From CAYOZL01 sp964408435 (GTDB taxonomy: Bacteria; Bdellovibrionota_C; UBA2361; SZUA-149; CAYOZL01): a stretch of DNA of 22,191 nt. The notes beneath the pieces are model-generated. The model did no database searches. It saw only the letters and a program-made list of their open reading frames with translations, and was not told where the DNA came from. Location: contig CAYOZL010000041.1 of assembly GCA_964408435.1 (NCBI GenBank), forward strand, positions 1 through 22,191. The letters are read 5' to 3'. The position numbers were made by a program, and so were the translations under genes. Position 1 is the first letter of the stretch, and each line of letters opens with the position of its first letter. This document shows positions 14,465-21,951 of the stretch, in pieces.

Positions 14465-15107
14465 TAAAATAAACTTAATAATTTTCACGAAACCTTTTGA
14501 TTGTTTGGAGGCTAAGACTAGATTAAGAAAATCTGATAGGTTAGAAAATGCCCAAGTAACAGCTATTCATAATAATTTGTTATCTCATACCTTAGATATA
14601 TGCTTAGAGGTTCAACAAAGAAATAAAGAATTATCTATTCAGGTTCATTGGTTTGAACAAAATACATCAAATAAAATAAATAAATACATAGATAATTTTG
14701 ATTTTCTTTTACAATCTGGACAAGATTTTATTGATAAATTTAATAATTCACTATCAGATAGTTTAAATCAAAATTTTCATACCATTGTTATAGGTTCTGA
14801 CTGTCCGATGTTAACAAGTGAAATTCTTCAAGAAACTATTGATGCAGTAAAAAATGGAAATTCAGTAATTGGCCCTTGTAAAGAAAAAGGATTTTATTTA
14901 CTAGCCTTAAATTTAAATGCAAAAAATATTAAAATAAAAAATATATTTAAAGATTATGATAATGAAGTTTCTGCAATAAAAAAAATCTTAGGAAAAGATA
15001 AATATGTTTTACTAGATGAACTTGTAGACATAGATCAATATGAGGATATTGATTATGTTAGAAAAAATTATGCTAGTGAAAAAATATTAAAAATTTTATC
15101 GTATTAA
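14430..15107 (+). CDS. TIGR04282-type transferase (rSAM/selenodomain-associated transferase 1)
   Basis: This is a protein of about 225 residues with a nucleotide-diphospho-sugar transferase fold: INLIIFTKPFDCLEAKTRLR (nucleotide-binding loop, the usual x-K-x-P-x-x-G-x-x-K-T-R-L motif), HTIVIGSDCPMLTSEILQ with metal-binding Asp124, and IGPCKEKGFYLLALNLNA, where the usual GPxxDGGY is altered to E-K-G-F. The family usually sits beside a selenodomain radical SAM protein and is linked in annotations to arsenosugar synthesis; that partner is not seen here, though another radical SAM gene lies 1.3 kb away. The start is uncertain: ATG 14430 overlaps the upstream gene by 35 bp, TTG 14451 by 14 bp, and neither has a clear ribosome site. 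Either way it is coupled to the upstream exported protein gene. Confidence 0.78.
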   Translation: MIKCELILELINKINLIIFTKPFDCLEAKTRLRKSDRLENAQVTAIHNNLLSHTLDICLEVQQRNKELSIQVHWFEQNTSNKINKYIDNFDFLLQSGQDFIDKFNNSLSDSLNQNFHTIVIGSDCPMLTSEILQETIDAVKNGNSVIGPCKEKGFYLLALNLNAKNIKIKNIFKDYDNEVSAIKKILGKDKYVLLDELVDIDQYEDIDYVRKNYASEKILKILSY

Positions 15108-15117
15108 GTAGTTTTTT

Positions 15118-15624
15118 TTAAATCCTTTTAACAAAAGATTTAGATAGAATAACACCTACTATTGCCATTATAAAAACAGGCGCTATGTGATGAGTTAGAG
15201 TATGTGTAGGAATATACATACACCCAACATGCATGATTACTGCTGTTAAGGCACAAGAGGCAAAGCCAGCATACATGCCAACTTTTGCGTAACTAATACT
15301 TGCTCTTTTGTTTACTAAGTAAATTAAACTAGCATATAAGCACATTCCATAGGCTAAACCTTCATATAAGCAAAAAGGTCTTTTACCAGCCATTGATACA
15401 TGTGTAGATGGAGAATGGAATGAATANNNNNNNNNNNNNNNNNNNNNNNNNNNNNNNNNNNNNNNNNNNNNNNNNNNNNNNNNNNNNNNNNNNNNNNNNN
15501 NNNNNNNNNNNNNNNNNNNNNNNNNNACAGTCCAAATAAAAGCAAGACTAAATGCTGACATCACTGGAGTGAAGGCGTCTAATTCTTCTACTAGCTCACC
15601 AATGTAATTATCTTTTTGTTCCAT
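15118..15624 (-). CDS. NrsF-like (DUF1109) membrane anti-sigma factor, interrupted by a scaffold gap
   Basis: The 5' part (15624-15527) encodes MEQKDNYIGELVEELDAFTP and the start of a membrane segment. The 3' part (15426-15118) encodes a run of membrane helices with RPFCLYEGLAYGMCLYASLI, AKVGMYAGFASCALTAVIMH and VGCMYIPTHTLTHHIAPVFI. That C-terminal pattern of a Cys in the second-last loop, a nearby His and HHxxPV matches NrsF, the negative regulator of SigF, whose cysteines are needed for signal response. The 100 N between the parts are a placeholder, so length and frame are unverified. The ATG at 15624 is chosen over 15630 because GTAGGA lies 6 nt before it. The gene follows the sigma gene by 8 bp and carries its own predicted ECF promoter. 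Confidence 0.75.
   Translation of the reverse strand: MEQKDNYIGELVEELDAFTPVMSAFSLAFIWTXXXXXXXXXXXXXXXXXXXXXXXXXXXXXXXXXXYSFHSPSTHVSMAGKRPFCLYEGLAYGMCLYASLIYLVNKRASISYAKVGMYAGFASCALTAVIMHVGCMYIPTHTLTHHIAPVFIMAIVGVILSKSFVKRI
15427..15526. other. Assembly gap of exactly 100 N
   Basis: One hundred consecutive N interrupt the anti-sigma gene. The round number is the usual scaffold placeholder, so the true distance is unknown and any protein read through it is provisional. The flanking sequences both fit the same membrane protein, so the join is plausible. Confidence 0.95.
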
Positions 15625-15632
15625 ACCCATTC

Positions 15633-15660
15633 CTACGTTAGAAACCTTAAAAAGTTACAA
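15633..15660 (-). promoter_or_regulatory. Predicted ECF promoter of the anti-sigma gene
   Basis: TTGTAAC (15660-15654), 16 bp, then CGTAG (15637-15633), with the same spacing as two other sites in the window. It lies in the last codons of the sigma gene, its -10 half overlapping the TAG stop. Transcription would begin about 9 nt later, at or near the ATG at 15624, so this message could be leaderless. This would let active sigma raise its own inhibitor. The -10 half also overlaps the GTAGGA ribosome site, so coincidence is a possibility here. Confidence 0.5.
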
Positions 15661-16313
15661 ATAAATAATAAAATAAGAGAAAAATCTTTTTTTATTAGAG
15701 CTTTTATTTCTTTTGTGGCTCTGTAAACCCTTACTTTTACTGCAGATTCAGAGATTTTAAGAATTTTAGCTGTCTTAGAAATACTTTTGCCTTCAATTTT
15801 AGTTAACCTAAAAGTGTCTACATAGGTGCTAGTAATGTTCGATAATAACTTACTAACTGCTTTATCTAAGTTGAAACTAGCAAGATTCTCAGATTCGACT
15901 ACATCGTAATTTGCATCTAGAACCTCTCTAGATTGTCTTTTCTTAGAAGTCCTAAATTGGTCAGTTATCTTGTGTCTAGCAATTGTAAAAAACCAAGGTC
16001 CAAAGGGTTTTTCTGGGTTATAAGTATGCTTTGCCTTATGAATCGCTAGTAAGCATTCTTGTTTACAATCTTGTAGTTGAGATTCATTATAAAGATACTT
16101 GCGACAAAAAAAGTCTAGGTAGTGATCTATTTCAGTTAAGAATTTTTCGTAAGAAGCTTTATCTCCTTTACTAGCTTGAATAAATAGCTCTTTCCATTTA
16201 TTTTCAACCTCTCTAGTGAGCTTTCCGCCCTTCCATATCCTGTCATTTTTACTATCTACATTCTTCTCTAATTTAAAAGTATTAAGAAAATTTAATAAAA
16301 GTAATAAATTCAT
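15633..16313 (-). CDS. ECF-type RNA polymerase sigma factor, SigF-like
   Basis: This is a 226-residue protein. Region 2 reads YLDFFCRKYLYNESQLQDCK, QECLLAIHKAKHTYNPEKPF and GPWFFTIARHKITDQFR (about 69-122), with the IH-x-x-x-HTY-x-P-x-x-PF-x-x-W phrase typical of ECF factors paired with NrsF. Region 4 (about 145-205) has a helix-turn-helix around SISKTAKILKISESAVKVRV and YRATKEIKALI. The first 35 residues before the usual ECF start are extra, so initiation may be downstream of the ATG used, although no better start codon is evident. It directs RNA polymerase to stress promoters when released from its membrane inhibitor, encoded immediately downstream. A housekeeping-type promoter lies upstream, overlapping the leader of the divergent radical SAM gene. 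Confidence 0.88.
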   Translation of the reverse strand: MNLLLLLNFLNTFKLEKNVDSKNDRIWKGGKLTREVENKWKELFIQASKGDKASYEKFLTEIDHYLDFFCRKYLYNESQLQDCKQECLLAIHKAKHTYNPEKPFGPWFFTIARHKITDQFRTSKKRQSREVLDANYDVVESENLASFNLDKAVSKLLSNITSTYVDTFRLTKIEGKSISKTAKILKISESAVKVRVYRATKEIKALIKKDFSLILLFICNFLRFLT

Positions 16314-16358
16314 TTATTTAATAGCGTTTTTTTATATTTTAAATTAAGACCTAAAATC

Positions 16359-16387
16359 ATTATAAAGTTTGCAATATGTAGTGCTAA
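16359..16387 (-). promoter_or_regulatory. Housekeeping-type promoter of the sigma factor gene
   Basis: On the minus strand TTAGCA (16387-16382), 17 bp, TATAAT (16364-16359), about 45 bp before the ATG at 16313. The -10 is perfect, and the -35 keeps 4 of 6 consensus bases. No TTGTAAC-N16-CGTAG site lies here, so the sigma factor would be made independently of itself. Confidence 0.45.
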
Positions 16388-16407
16388 GCAATATTTTATC
16401 ATTTAAT

Positions 16408-17778
16408 ATGAAGCACAACAAACAACTAATAAGAGAAAAATGGCTGGCATTGCCAGAAAGATTTCGCACATTGCAACAAATGTATGGACGAAATGAAGAA
16501 GGCTGTGGTGCAACAATAGGTGTAATGCCTAAATGTGATTTTGCCTGTACTGGTTGTTATTTAGGCAAAGGCGCAAATAAAATACCAATGGATTCTGTTG
16601 AATCTATAAAAAAACAACTTGATTTACTTAGAACCTATTTAGGTAAATGGGGTAATTTGCAGTTAACTGATGGTGAAATAACTCTTAGGGATGAAGAAGA
16701 TTTAATTGAAATTTTACAATACGCTCATAAAATTGAGTTAATACCAATGATCATGACTCATGGTGATCATTTTAGAAAGAAACCTGAACTACTATACAAA
16801 TTAGTAAAAGAAGCTCACTTAAGAGAAGTTAGTTTTCATATCGATACTACTCAAAGAGGAAGGTATGGTAAGGAGTATAAAAACGCGACATCAGAATTAG
16901 AGCTTATCCCACTTAGAGAAGAATTTGCAGAACTAATTAGAAGCGTTAAAACTGAGACAGGACATACATTACGGGCTGCTTCTACTATTACTACTAGTAA
17001 CAAAAATATTAAATATGTCTCTAAGCTAATTCCTTGGTTTATTGAAAATAGTGATGCATTTAGAATGGTAAGTTTTCTACCACTTAGTCAAGTTGGTAGA
17101 ACGATTGAAGGACTTGATGGAGTACATTACCAAGATATATGGAAAGAGATAGAAAAAGCTTTAAAGGAATTTAATCCACCAGGTAAAAATTATAGTGATA
17201 AAACTACAACTGATAGCACTCAGTGGTGGATGGGGCATCCAGAGTGTAATAAGTTTGTTTTTGGTCATATTCTAAAAGAAAAAAAGAAAGAAGATAAAAA
17301 GCAAGAAAAGCTACTATATAGAAGAATCTCTATTGCAGAGAGTAAAACTGATAGAGATTTTTTTGAAGAAGTTTATTCTAAGTGGCCTGGTATTACCTTT
17401 AGACCATACAACGCGATTCAGATTACAGCACTTTTATTAAAGATGTTTATAAGCAAACCATTCTTTTTTCTTTTTAAAGCACCTAGATATTTTTATTTAG
17501 TTTTAAAAGATTTCAAAACTAATTCTGTTTTAACTAATTTTTTAAAAATTATAACCAACAGAGCTAAATTACATAGGCTAACTATAGTAACACATCACTT
17601 TATGAATGAAGACGAATTAGAAACTGACTTAGGTAAAGAACGATTAGATCATTGTAGCTTTAAAGTCCCTTTTAACGGCGAGTTGATATCTATGTGTGAA
17701 ATGAACGCTAAAAGCTTTAGACAAGATTATTATAAACAACTTTCTACTCAAAAAGAAAAAAAGGGAGTGAGAACATAA
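16408..17778 (+). CDS. Radical SAM enzyme of unassigned subfamily
   Basis: This is a 456-residue protein. The ATG at 16408 is preferred to a TTG 39 bp upstream. The iron-sulfur motif CDFACTGC (CX3CX2C, Cys43/47/50) is followed by LQLTDGEITLRDEEDLIEIL, corresponding to the glycine-rich SAM-binding strand, and by MIMTHGDHF and VSFHIDTTQ strands of the barrel. After the core (to about residue 250) comes a region with HPECNKF, a hydrophobic stretch (about 330-365, AIQITALLLKMFISKPFFFL then FKAPRYFYLVL) suggesting membrane contact, and a C-terminal DHCSFKVPFNGELISMCEMN with two cysteines that might bind an auxiliary cluster. The reaction is unknown. It is not the selenodomain ArsS type expected next to TIGR04282. 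The stop is directly followed by the DUF547 gene, so the two form an operon divergent from the sigma gene. Confidence 0.82.
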   Translation: MKHNKQLIREKWLALPERFRTLQQMYGRNEEGCGATIGVMPKCDFACTGCYLGKGANKIPMDSVESIKKQLDLLRTYLGKWGNLQLTDGEITLRDEEDLIEILQYAHKIELIPMIMTHGDHFRKKPELLYKLVKEAHLREVSFHIDTTQRGRYGKEYKNATSELELIPLREEFAELIRSVKTETGHTLRAASTITTSNKNIKYVSKLIPWFIENSDAFRMVSFLPLSQVGRTIEGLDGVHYQDIWKEIEKALKEFNPPGKNYSDKTTTDSTQWWMGHPECNKFVFGHILKEKKKEDKKQEKLLYRRISIAESKTDRDFFEEVYSKWPGITFRPYNAIQITALLLKMFISKPFFFLFKAPRYFYLVLKDFKTNSVLTNFLKIITNRAKLHRLTIVTHHFMNEDELETDLGKERLDHCSFKVPFNGELISMCEMNAKSFRQDYYKQLSTQKEKKGVRT

Positions 17779-18579
17779 ATGAAAAAAATAAACTTACTTA
17801 TTTTAATTTTAATTTGTAGTGCTTGTAGTAGCACTATTTCAACTAAAGAAGTGGCAGAGCTAAATAGTGATGTCTTCTCTCATGGATTATTAAATAATGT
17901 TTTATCAAGAAACGTAGCTGATGGAAAAGTAGATTACGAAAAGCTTAAAGCAAATAACACTGAGCTTGAACAGTATTACTATCTACTTAATAATTATAGT
18001 CCCGATAATAAACCTAGTTATTTTCCAAGTGAAGACCATAAACTAGCTTATTGGATTAATGCATATAACGGCTCTGTGCTCAAAATGGTGTCACAATACT
18101 ACCCAATTAACACTGTAAAAGATATTAAGCCCCCTACTCTCTTTTCATTTTTACCTGAATTAAGTGGATTTTTTGTATTTAAAAAGATAGTTCTTGGTGG
18201 AGATAAGTATTCACTTTTTGATTTAGAAAATAAACTTATTCGTAAGCGCTTTAATGAGCCTCGTGTTCATTTCGCTCTAAATTGTGCTTCGATTAGTTGC
18301 CCTAAGCTTCCTTCAAAAGCTTTTACTGGTAAGGATTTAAATTCTGAATTAGAGCAAGAAACAATAAAATTTTTTAATGAGAAAAGAAATTTAAATATAG
18401 ACCATGACAATAAAAAGATTATTCTAAATTCAATTTTAGACTGGTATAAAGAGGATTTCAGTGATTTAAGACTTTATATTTCTAATTATGTTAGTGAAGA
18501 AAATAAAAAATACATGTTAAATTCAGATTATAAAATCGATTTTATTGAATATGATTGGGGTCTAAATAGCATAAGATAA
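17779..18579 (+). CDS. DUF547 family lipoprotein
   Basis: This is a 266-residue protein with a signal peptide ending in a Cys-rich ICSAC; Cys16 is the probable lipid attachment site though the box is unusual. DUF547 hallmarks follow: VDYEKLKANNTELEQYYYLL, KLAYWINAYNGSVLKMV (88-104), and VHFALNCASISCPKLPSKAF with His164, Cys169 and Cys174. The family has a cysteine-peptidase-like look with a conserved Cys/His but no proven activity. The ATG touches the stop of the radical SAM gene, with the ribosome site inside that gene (GGGAGTGAG). Tight coupling suggests that the lipoprotein handles the product or target of the radical SAM enzyme in the envelope; this is inference. Confidence 0.88.
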   Translation: MKKINLLILILICSACSSTISTKEVAELNSDVFSHGLLNNVLSRNVADGKVDYEKLKANNTELEQYYYLLNNYSPDNKPSYFPSEDHKLAYWINAYNGSVLKMVSQYYPINTVKDIKPPTLFSFLPELSGFFVFKKIVLGGDKYSLFDLENKLIRKRFNEPRVHFALNCASISCPKLPSKAFTGKDLNSELEQETIKFFNEKRNLNIDHDNKKIILNSILDWYKEDFSDLRLYISNYVSEENKKYMLNSDYKIDFIEYDWGLNSIR

Positions 18580-18590
18580 GACCCTAATCA
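18552..18590. terminator. Inverted repeat over both stop codons of convergent genes
   Basis: TGATTGGGGTCT (18552-18563) pairs with AGACCCTAATCA (18579-18590) with one G-T pair and a 15-nt loop. It spans the ends of the DUF547 and DUF3179 genes, which are only 4 bp apart. No T-run follows on either strand, so if it ends transcription it does so without a standard U-tract. The arms are partly coding, so chance is possible. Confidence 0.35.
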
Positions 18591-19945
18591 CCAATTAAAG
18601 CAGTATCAGGGTTTGCAGCAAACCAACCAAACCAGAAGGCTCTATGCGCTGGTAAACGTTTTAAAGTTGTTTTACCGTCCACTGATATTATCTTGTCTTC
18701 CTCAACAAGCCATTTAATATCACTACTATCAACTAAAGTTTTTTCTTTATCCCAGCTTTTAAATTTAATATCCCCTGTTCGTTCATATACTCTATTTGCA
18801 CCAGATTTATCAGTTAGAACTATAAAGTTCTTATGAGAGAAGAGAGGATTCTTTGATAAATATTTTGCACTTATGGCTAACTTTTTCTTATCTTCTAAAA
18901 ATCTTATTGCTAAGATTTCATCTTTATTCTTAAGTCTTTTATCAACTATAGGTACATTAAACATTAATTTATCAGTAGAGAAATAATCTTTATAAGCATT
19001 TCCTTCAGAATAATCTCTTCTATGTCCTGTATTAAGTGAAAGGACTGTAGTGTTAGGATGTCTCTTCTTCCATTCAGACCATGTAGTAGTTACTACGCTT
19101 AATAAAGGTAATTTAATACCTTTTCCAAGTAAGTCCCCAACTACTGGCTCCCCGTGAATTGTATTCCATAAAGATTTAGTTTTTTTATCGTACATTAATT
19201 TATTTGATCGATATAAAAAACCACTAGTTCCCAGTCTATATTTAACACCTTTATGTTCACTATTATAAGCAATCATTGAGCCACACAAGGTACAATACGC
19301 TCCTGTTACATCAACACCACCAATAGTATCAGTAAACATTTCATGCCAAGCTAAAATCCTTTTTGGATAAGCTCTTGCATCACCGTTAATAATAACACCG
19401 AAGACAACATTATCATCAGCTAGGTATTTAGCCTTTTTAACCGAAATCATTTCAGGGTTTCTAAGTGGAGGTATTCCATCTCTTCTAACCCCACCCCAGC
19501 GAATCTCATCTAGGCGTATACTAGATTTAGGGTTTTCAAAATATTCTTTAAATCTAGGATCGATACTAGAGTATGCCCAACTTTTAAAATCAGCATAATA
19601 CTTAGGAGGAGTTATATTTTGATTCCAAGACCATTGATACCATTTATTGATATTAGTGTTAAAGTCTTGTTTCGTTTTAGTTTTTAGTATCAGTAATAAA
19701 TTATTATTCAATTTACTGTTTCTAGCTAATGAAAGGCTCTCAATTAATAAGGGTATATATGATTCACTCCAGTTATTATTAATTTTACTTATTATTCTGT
19801 CTTGCTCTTCCTTACTCGATATTAAAAGACTTTGAAAATCTTTTAACTCTATACTAGTAGCGCTATCCTTAGCGCTTACTGGAGAAGCAAATAATGCAGA
19901 AATAAGGAGCAGTATTAAAATAATATTTAAGTAGTAGTATTTCAT
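18584..19945 (-). CDS. DUF3179 domain protein, exported
   Basis: This is a 453-residue protein with a signal peptide (cut near SPVSA-KDSAT). Residues 30-120 are a helical region of unknown role. The DUF3179 domain starts near 140: IRWGGVRRDGIPPLRNPEMI, FGVIINGDARAYPKRILAWH (His201), GGVDVTGAYCTLCGSMIAYN with the CTLC pair Cys218/Cys221, then LWNTIHGEPVVGDLLGKG and FVLTDKSGANRVYERTG. The domain is widespread in exported proteins and has no settled function; the CxxC and His could bind metal or act in redox chemistry. It is convergent with the DUF547 gene, a family I have also seen near DUF3179 in other genomes. No Shine-Dalgarno is seen before the ATG. Confidence 0.88.
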   Translation of the reverse strand: MKYYYLNIILILLLISALFASPVSAKDSATSIELKDFQSLLISSKEEQDRIISKINNNWSESYIPLLIESLSLARNSKLNNNLLLILKTKTKQDFNTNINKWYQWSWNQNITPPKYYADFKSWAYSSIDPRFKEYFENPKSSIRLDEIRWGGVRRDGIPPLRNPEMISVKKAKYLADDNVVFGVIINGDARAYPKRILAWHEMFTDTIGGVDVTGAYCTLCGSMIAYNSEHKGVKYRLGTSGFLYRSNKLMYDKKTKSLWNTIHGEPVVGDLLGKGIKLPLLSVVTTTWSEWKKRHPNTTVLSLNTGHRRDYSEGNAYKDYFSTDKLMFNVPIVDKRLKNKDEILAIRFLEDKKKLAISAKYLSKNPLFSHKNFIVLTDKSGANRVYERTGDIKFKSWDKEKTLVDSSDIKWLVEEDKIISVDGKTTLKRLPAHRAFWFGWFAANPDTALIGD

Positions 19946-20016
19946 ATATGGTTCTATTGTTAATTCATCTTTTGGTTGGCAGCGTAACTTACTTGTTTAT
20001 TCTAGACTATTATCAC

Positions 20017-20409
20017 TTATGCATATCGTGCGTAACTAGTATTTTCTTCTTTTTCTCTCAGCATACTATTTACAAGGTTTGAAAGTATCTTCACTGAGAA
20101 TGGCTTAATTAAGTATGCATACCCAAGAGATGAAGTTAAAGCGTGATTCTTACGGTTTTTATGACTTTCCATCATTATAACTTCAGCATTAGGACTAAGA
20201 GTTTTTGCTAATGATGTAAATCTAAAGCCAATATTATTTTCTGCTTCTATATCACATAAGATTAAATCAATTTTATTATTTAATACCGTTTTTAAGCCTT
20301 CAAAAGAGTTACTAGATTTATAGACATTATATCCTAAAACCTCTAAGGCTATACTATATACATCTAACTGAAGTTTTTCGTCTTCTAATATTAATATATT
20401 TTTTTTCAT
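20017..20409 (-). CDS. Stand-alone receiver-domain (CheY-like) protein
   Basis: This is a 130-residue single receiver domain. The acidic pocket Glu9-Asp10, phospho-acceptor Asp53 in LILCDIEAENNIGF and Lys102 in LIKPF are present. However, the usual M-P after the acceptor is missing, and the switch Thr/Ser position is Glu81 in VIMMESHK, so signalling may be altered. No output domain or kinase gene is nearby. The extension after residue 115 (EKEENTSYARYA) is short and polar. GGAG lies 5 nt before the ATG. A strong TTGTAAC-N16-CGTAG site 41 bp upstream suggests control by the SigF-like sigma factor, which would make the protein a candidate part of its stress response. Confidence 0.85.
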   Translation of the reverse strand: MKKNILILEDEKLQLDVYSIALEVLGYNVYKSSNSFEGLKTVLNNKIDLILCDIEAENNIGFRFTSLAKTLSPNAEVIMMESHKNRKNHALTSSLGYAYLIKPFSVKILSNLVNSMLREKEENTSYARYA

Positions 20410-20449
20410 AATAGCTCCAAAAATTATTTGATTAAATATCTATTGACTA

Positions 20450-20477
20450 CTACGTGCTTGACTATAAAAGGTTACAA
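20450..20477 (-). promoter_or_regulatory. Predicted ECF promoter of the receiver-domain gene
   Basis: TTGTAAC (20477-20471), 16 bp, CGTAG (20454-20450), followed by TAG. It lies 41 bp upstream of the receiver gene, giving a leader of roughly 30 nt with a good GGAG ribosome site. The match to the site at 21952-21979 extends to CGTAGTA and to a T-rich stretch before the -35. Confidence 0.65.
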
Positions 20478-20590
20478 AAAAATATTATATAATTAGCAAA
20501 TGTAAATGATTTGCTAAGTTTGATTAAAAAGCTTTATATTTTCGTGTTATTAAGCACTGTTAAAAAGCATTAAATAAGAAGGAATTGGAA

Positions 20591-21925
20591 ATGAAGAGTT
20601 TAATACGCTTGCTAGTAATAGGTATTTTTATCCAGAGCGCTGCTGGTATTTGTTTTTCACAAGAAGATTCAAACAAGCCTTTTTACTTAGGAGGGATACA
20701 AGTTAATGAGCCTGATCATCAGGTTTGGGCTAAAGCATTAAAACGCAATTCCTTAAACACTGTGGCAGTTACAGTTTATGCAAAACAAGGTAATTGGAAT
20801 ACTTCAAACATCTGGTTTAACAAAGAGGAGCAAGCTGTAATAAGTGAGATTAAAGCTGCTAAAAAAGAAGAATTAGAGGTTATATTGATCCTAAGAGTTG
20901 CACTTGATCATAAATTTGAAAAAAATAAATTCCTTTGGCATGGCATGATAATGCCAACGAGCAAGAATGAGCTAGAACAATGGTTTGTAAAATATAAAAA
21001 ATTTGTAAATAAATGGGCAAAGATTGCTGAAGAATTAAATGTTGATGTTTTTGGAATAGGTAGTGAAATGAATTATCTCGCCTCTACTACTCAGATTAAT
21101 AGTATTCCCCCTTTAATAGAGTATTACTTAAATGAAGATAAACAAAGAAATAAGATTTCATTAATAAGTAAAAGCTATAAAGATATTAAAGCGAAAGATC
21201 CAAACTTTATTCCAAACTTAGTTAAGGAATCAGAAGCATTTAAGAAATGGGCTTTAGAAATTACAGATAATATTGATTTAAAATCTGCCCAATTAGTTAA
21301 GGAATTAAATAAATCACGAAAAAAACTAAATCAAAATTGGCTCTCAATTATTAAAGAAACACGCAAACATTATAAGGGTAAGCTTTTATACGCTGCAAAT
21401 TTTGACCAGTTTAAAGAAGTTGGTTTTTGGAATGAGTTAGATTTTATAGGAATTAATGCATACTTTCCACTTAGAACTGGAAATAAGCTAGAGAATGAAA
21501 CATCAAAAGATTTAAATAAGTTATTAATAAAAGGATGGAAAAATATATTTGATGACATTGAATTATTTAAAAATAAAAAAAATATAAAAGATAAGAAAGT
21601 TATCTTTTCTGAATTAGGATATACTTTTAAAGAAGGTTCAAGCATCGCTCCCTGGGCAAGTAATGGGTATAGCCTAGATGAAAGTCATGAAAATCCAAAG
21701 ATTATTTTTTGGAAGCAACAAGAAGAAAATTATTTTGAAAGAATTCAAGCAATAGAAGCATTAGCTACTGTAACAGCTGGTTATACTAATACTTTAGCAG
21801 GAGTTTTGTATTGGAAACTCTCTACTATTAAGTCACATATTGAAATAGAGCCTTTTGTCCACATCTTAGATTACGATAGAGACAAGGATTTCACTAAAAG
21901 CCTAATTAAATTGATGTATAATTAG
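20591..21925 (+). CDS. Exported glycosidase-like TIM-barrel protein (GH113-like)
   Basis: This is a 444-residue protein. The ATG at 20591 has AAGGA 8 nt upstream and directly opens a signal peptide (to about SAAGICFSQ); a TTG at 20585 is less likely. Barrel strands include LNTVAVTVYAKQGNW, EVILILRVALDHKF, VDVFGIGSEMNYL with Glu159 as the likely acid/base, ELDFIGINAYFPLR, and KVIFSELGYT with Glu341 as the likely nucleophile; the end has AGVLYWKLS. The order and the G-S-E-x-N and SELGY motifs match GH113-type mannanase-like glycosidases. Between the two glutamates is a Lys-rich helical insertion (about 165-265) that lengthens the usual loop. An exported glycan-cutting or glycan-binding role is inferred; the substrate is unknown. 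It is divergent from the receiver gene. Confidence 0.7.
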   Translation: MKSLIRLLVIGIFIQSAAGICFSQEDSNKPFYLGGIQVNEPDHQVWAKALKRNSLNTVAVTVYAKQGNWNTSNIWFNKEEQAVISEIKAAKKEELEVILILRVALDHKFEKNKFLWHGMIMPTSKNELEQWFVKYKKFVNKWAKIAEELNVDVFGIGSEMNYLASTTQINSIPPLIEYYLNEDKQRNKISLISKSYKDIKAKDPNFIPNLVKESEAFKKWALEITDNIDLKSAQLVKELNKSRKKLNQNWLSIIKETRKHYKGKLLYAANFDQFKEVGFWNELDFIGINAYFPLRTGNKLENETSKDLNKLLIKGWKNIFDDIELFKNKKNIKDKKVIFSELGYTFKEGSSIAPWASNGYSLDESHENPKIIFWKQQEENYFERIQAIEALATVTAGYTNTLAGVLYWKLSTIKSHIEIEPFVHILDYDRDKDFTKSLIKLMYN

Positions 21926-21951
21926 TAGTTTTTTAAGTCTTAAATTTTATT

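Noticed and set aside
19647..19835. Plus-strand ORF of 62 codons, hydrophobic
   Set aside because: It is antisense to the helical region of the DUF3179 gene; its hydrophobicity follows from the AT-rich complement.
21370..21645. Minus-strand ORF of 91 codons
   Set aside because: It is antisense to the glycosidase-like gene, which carries family motifs through the region.
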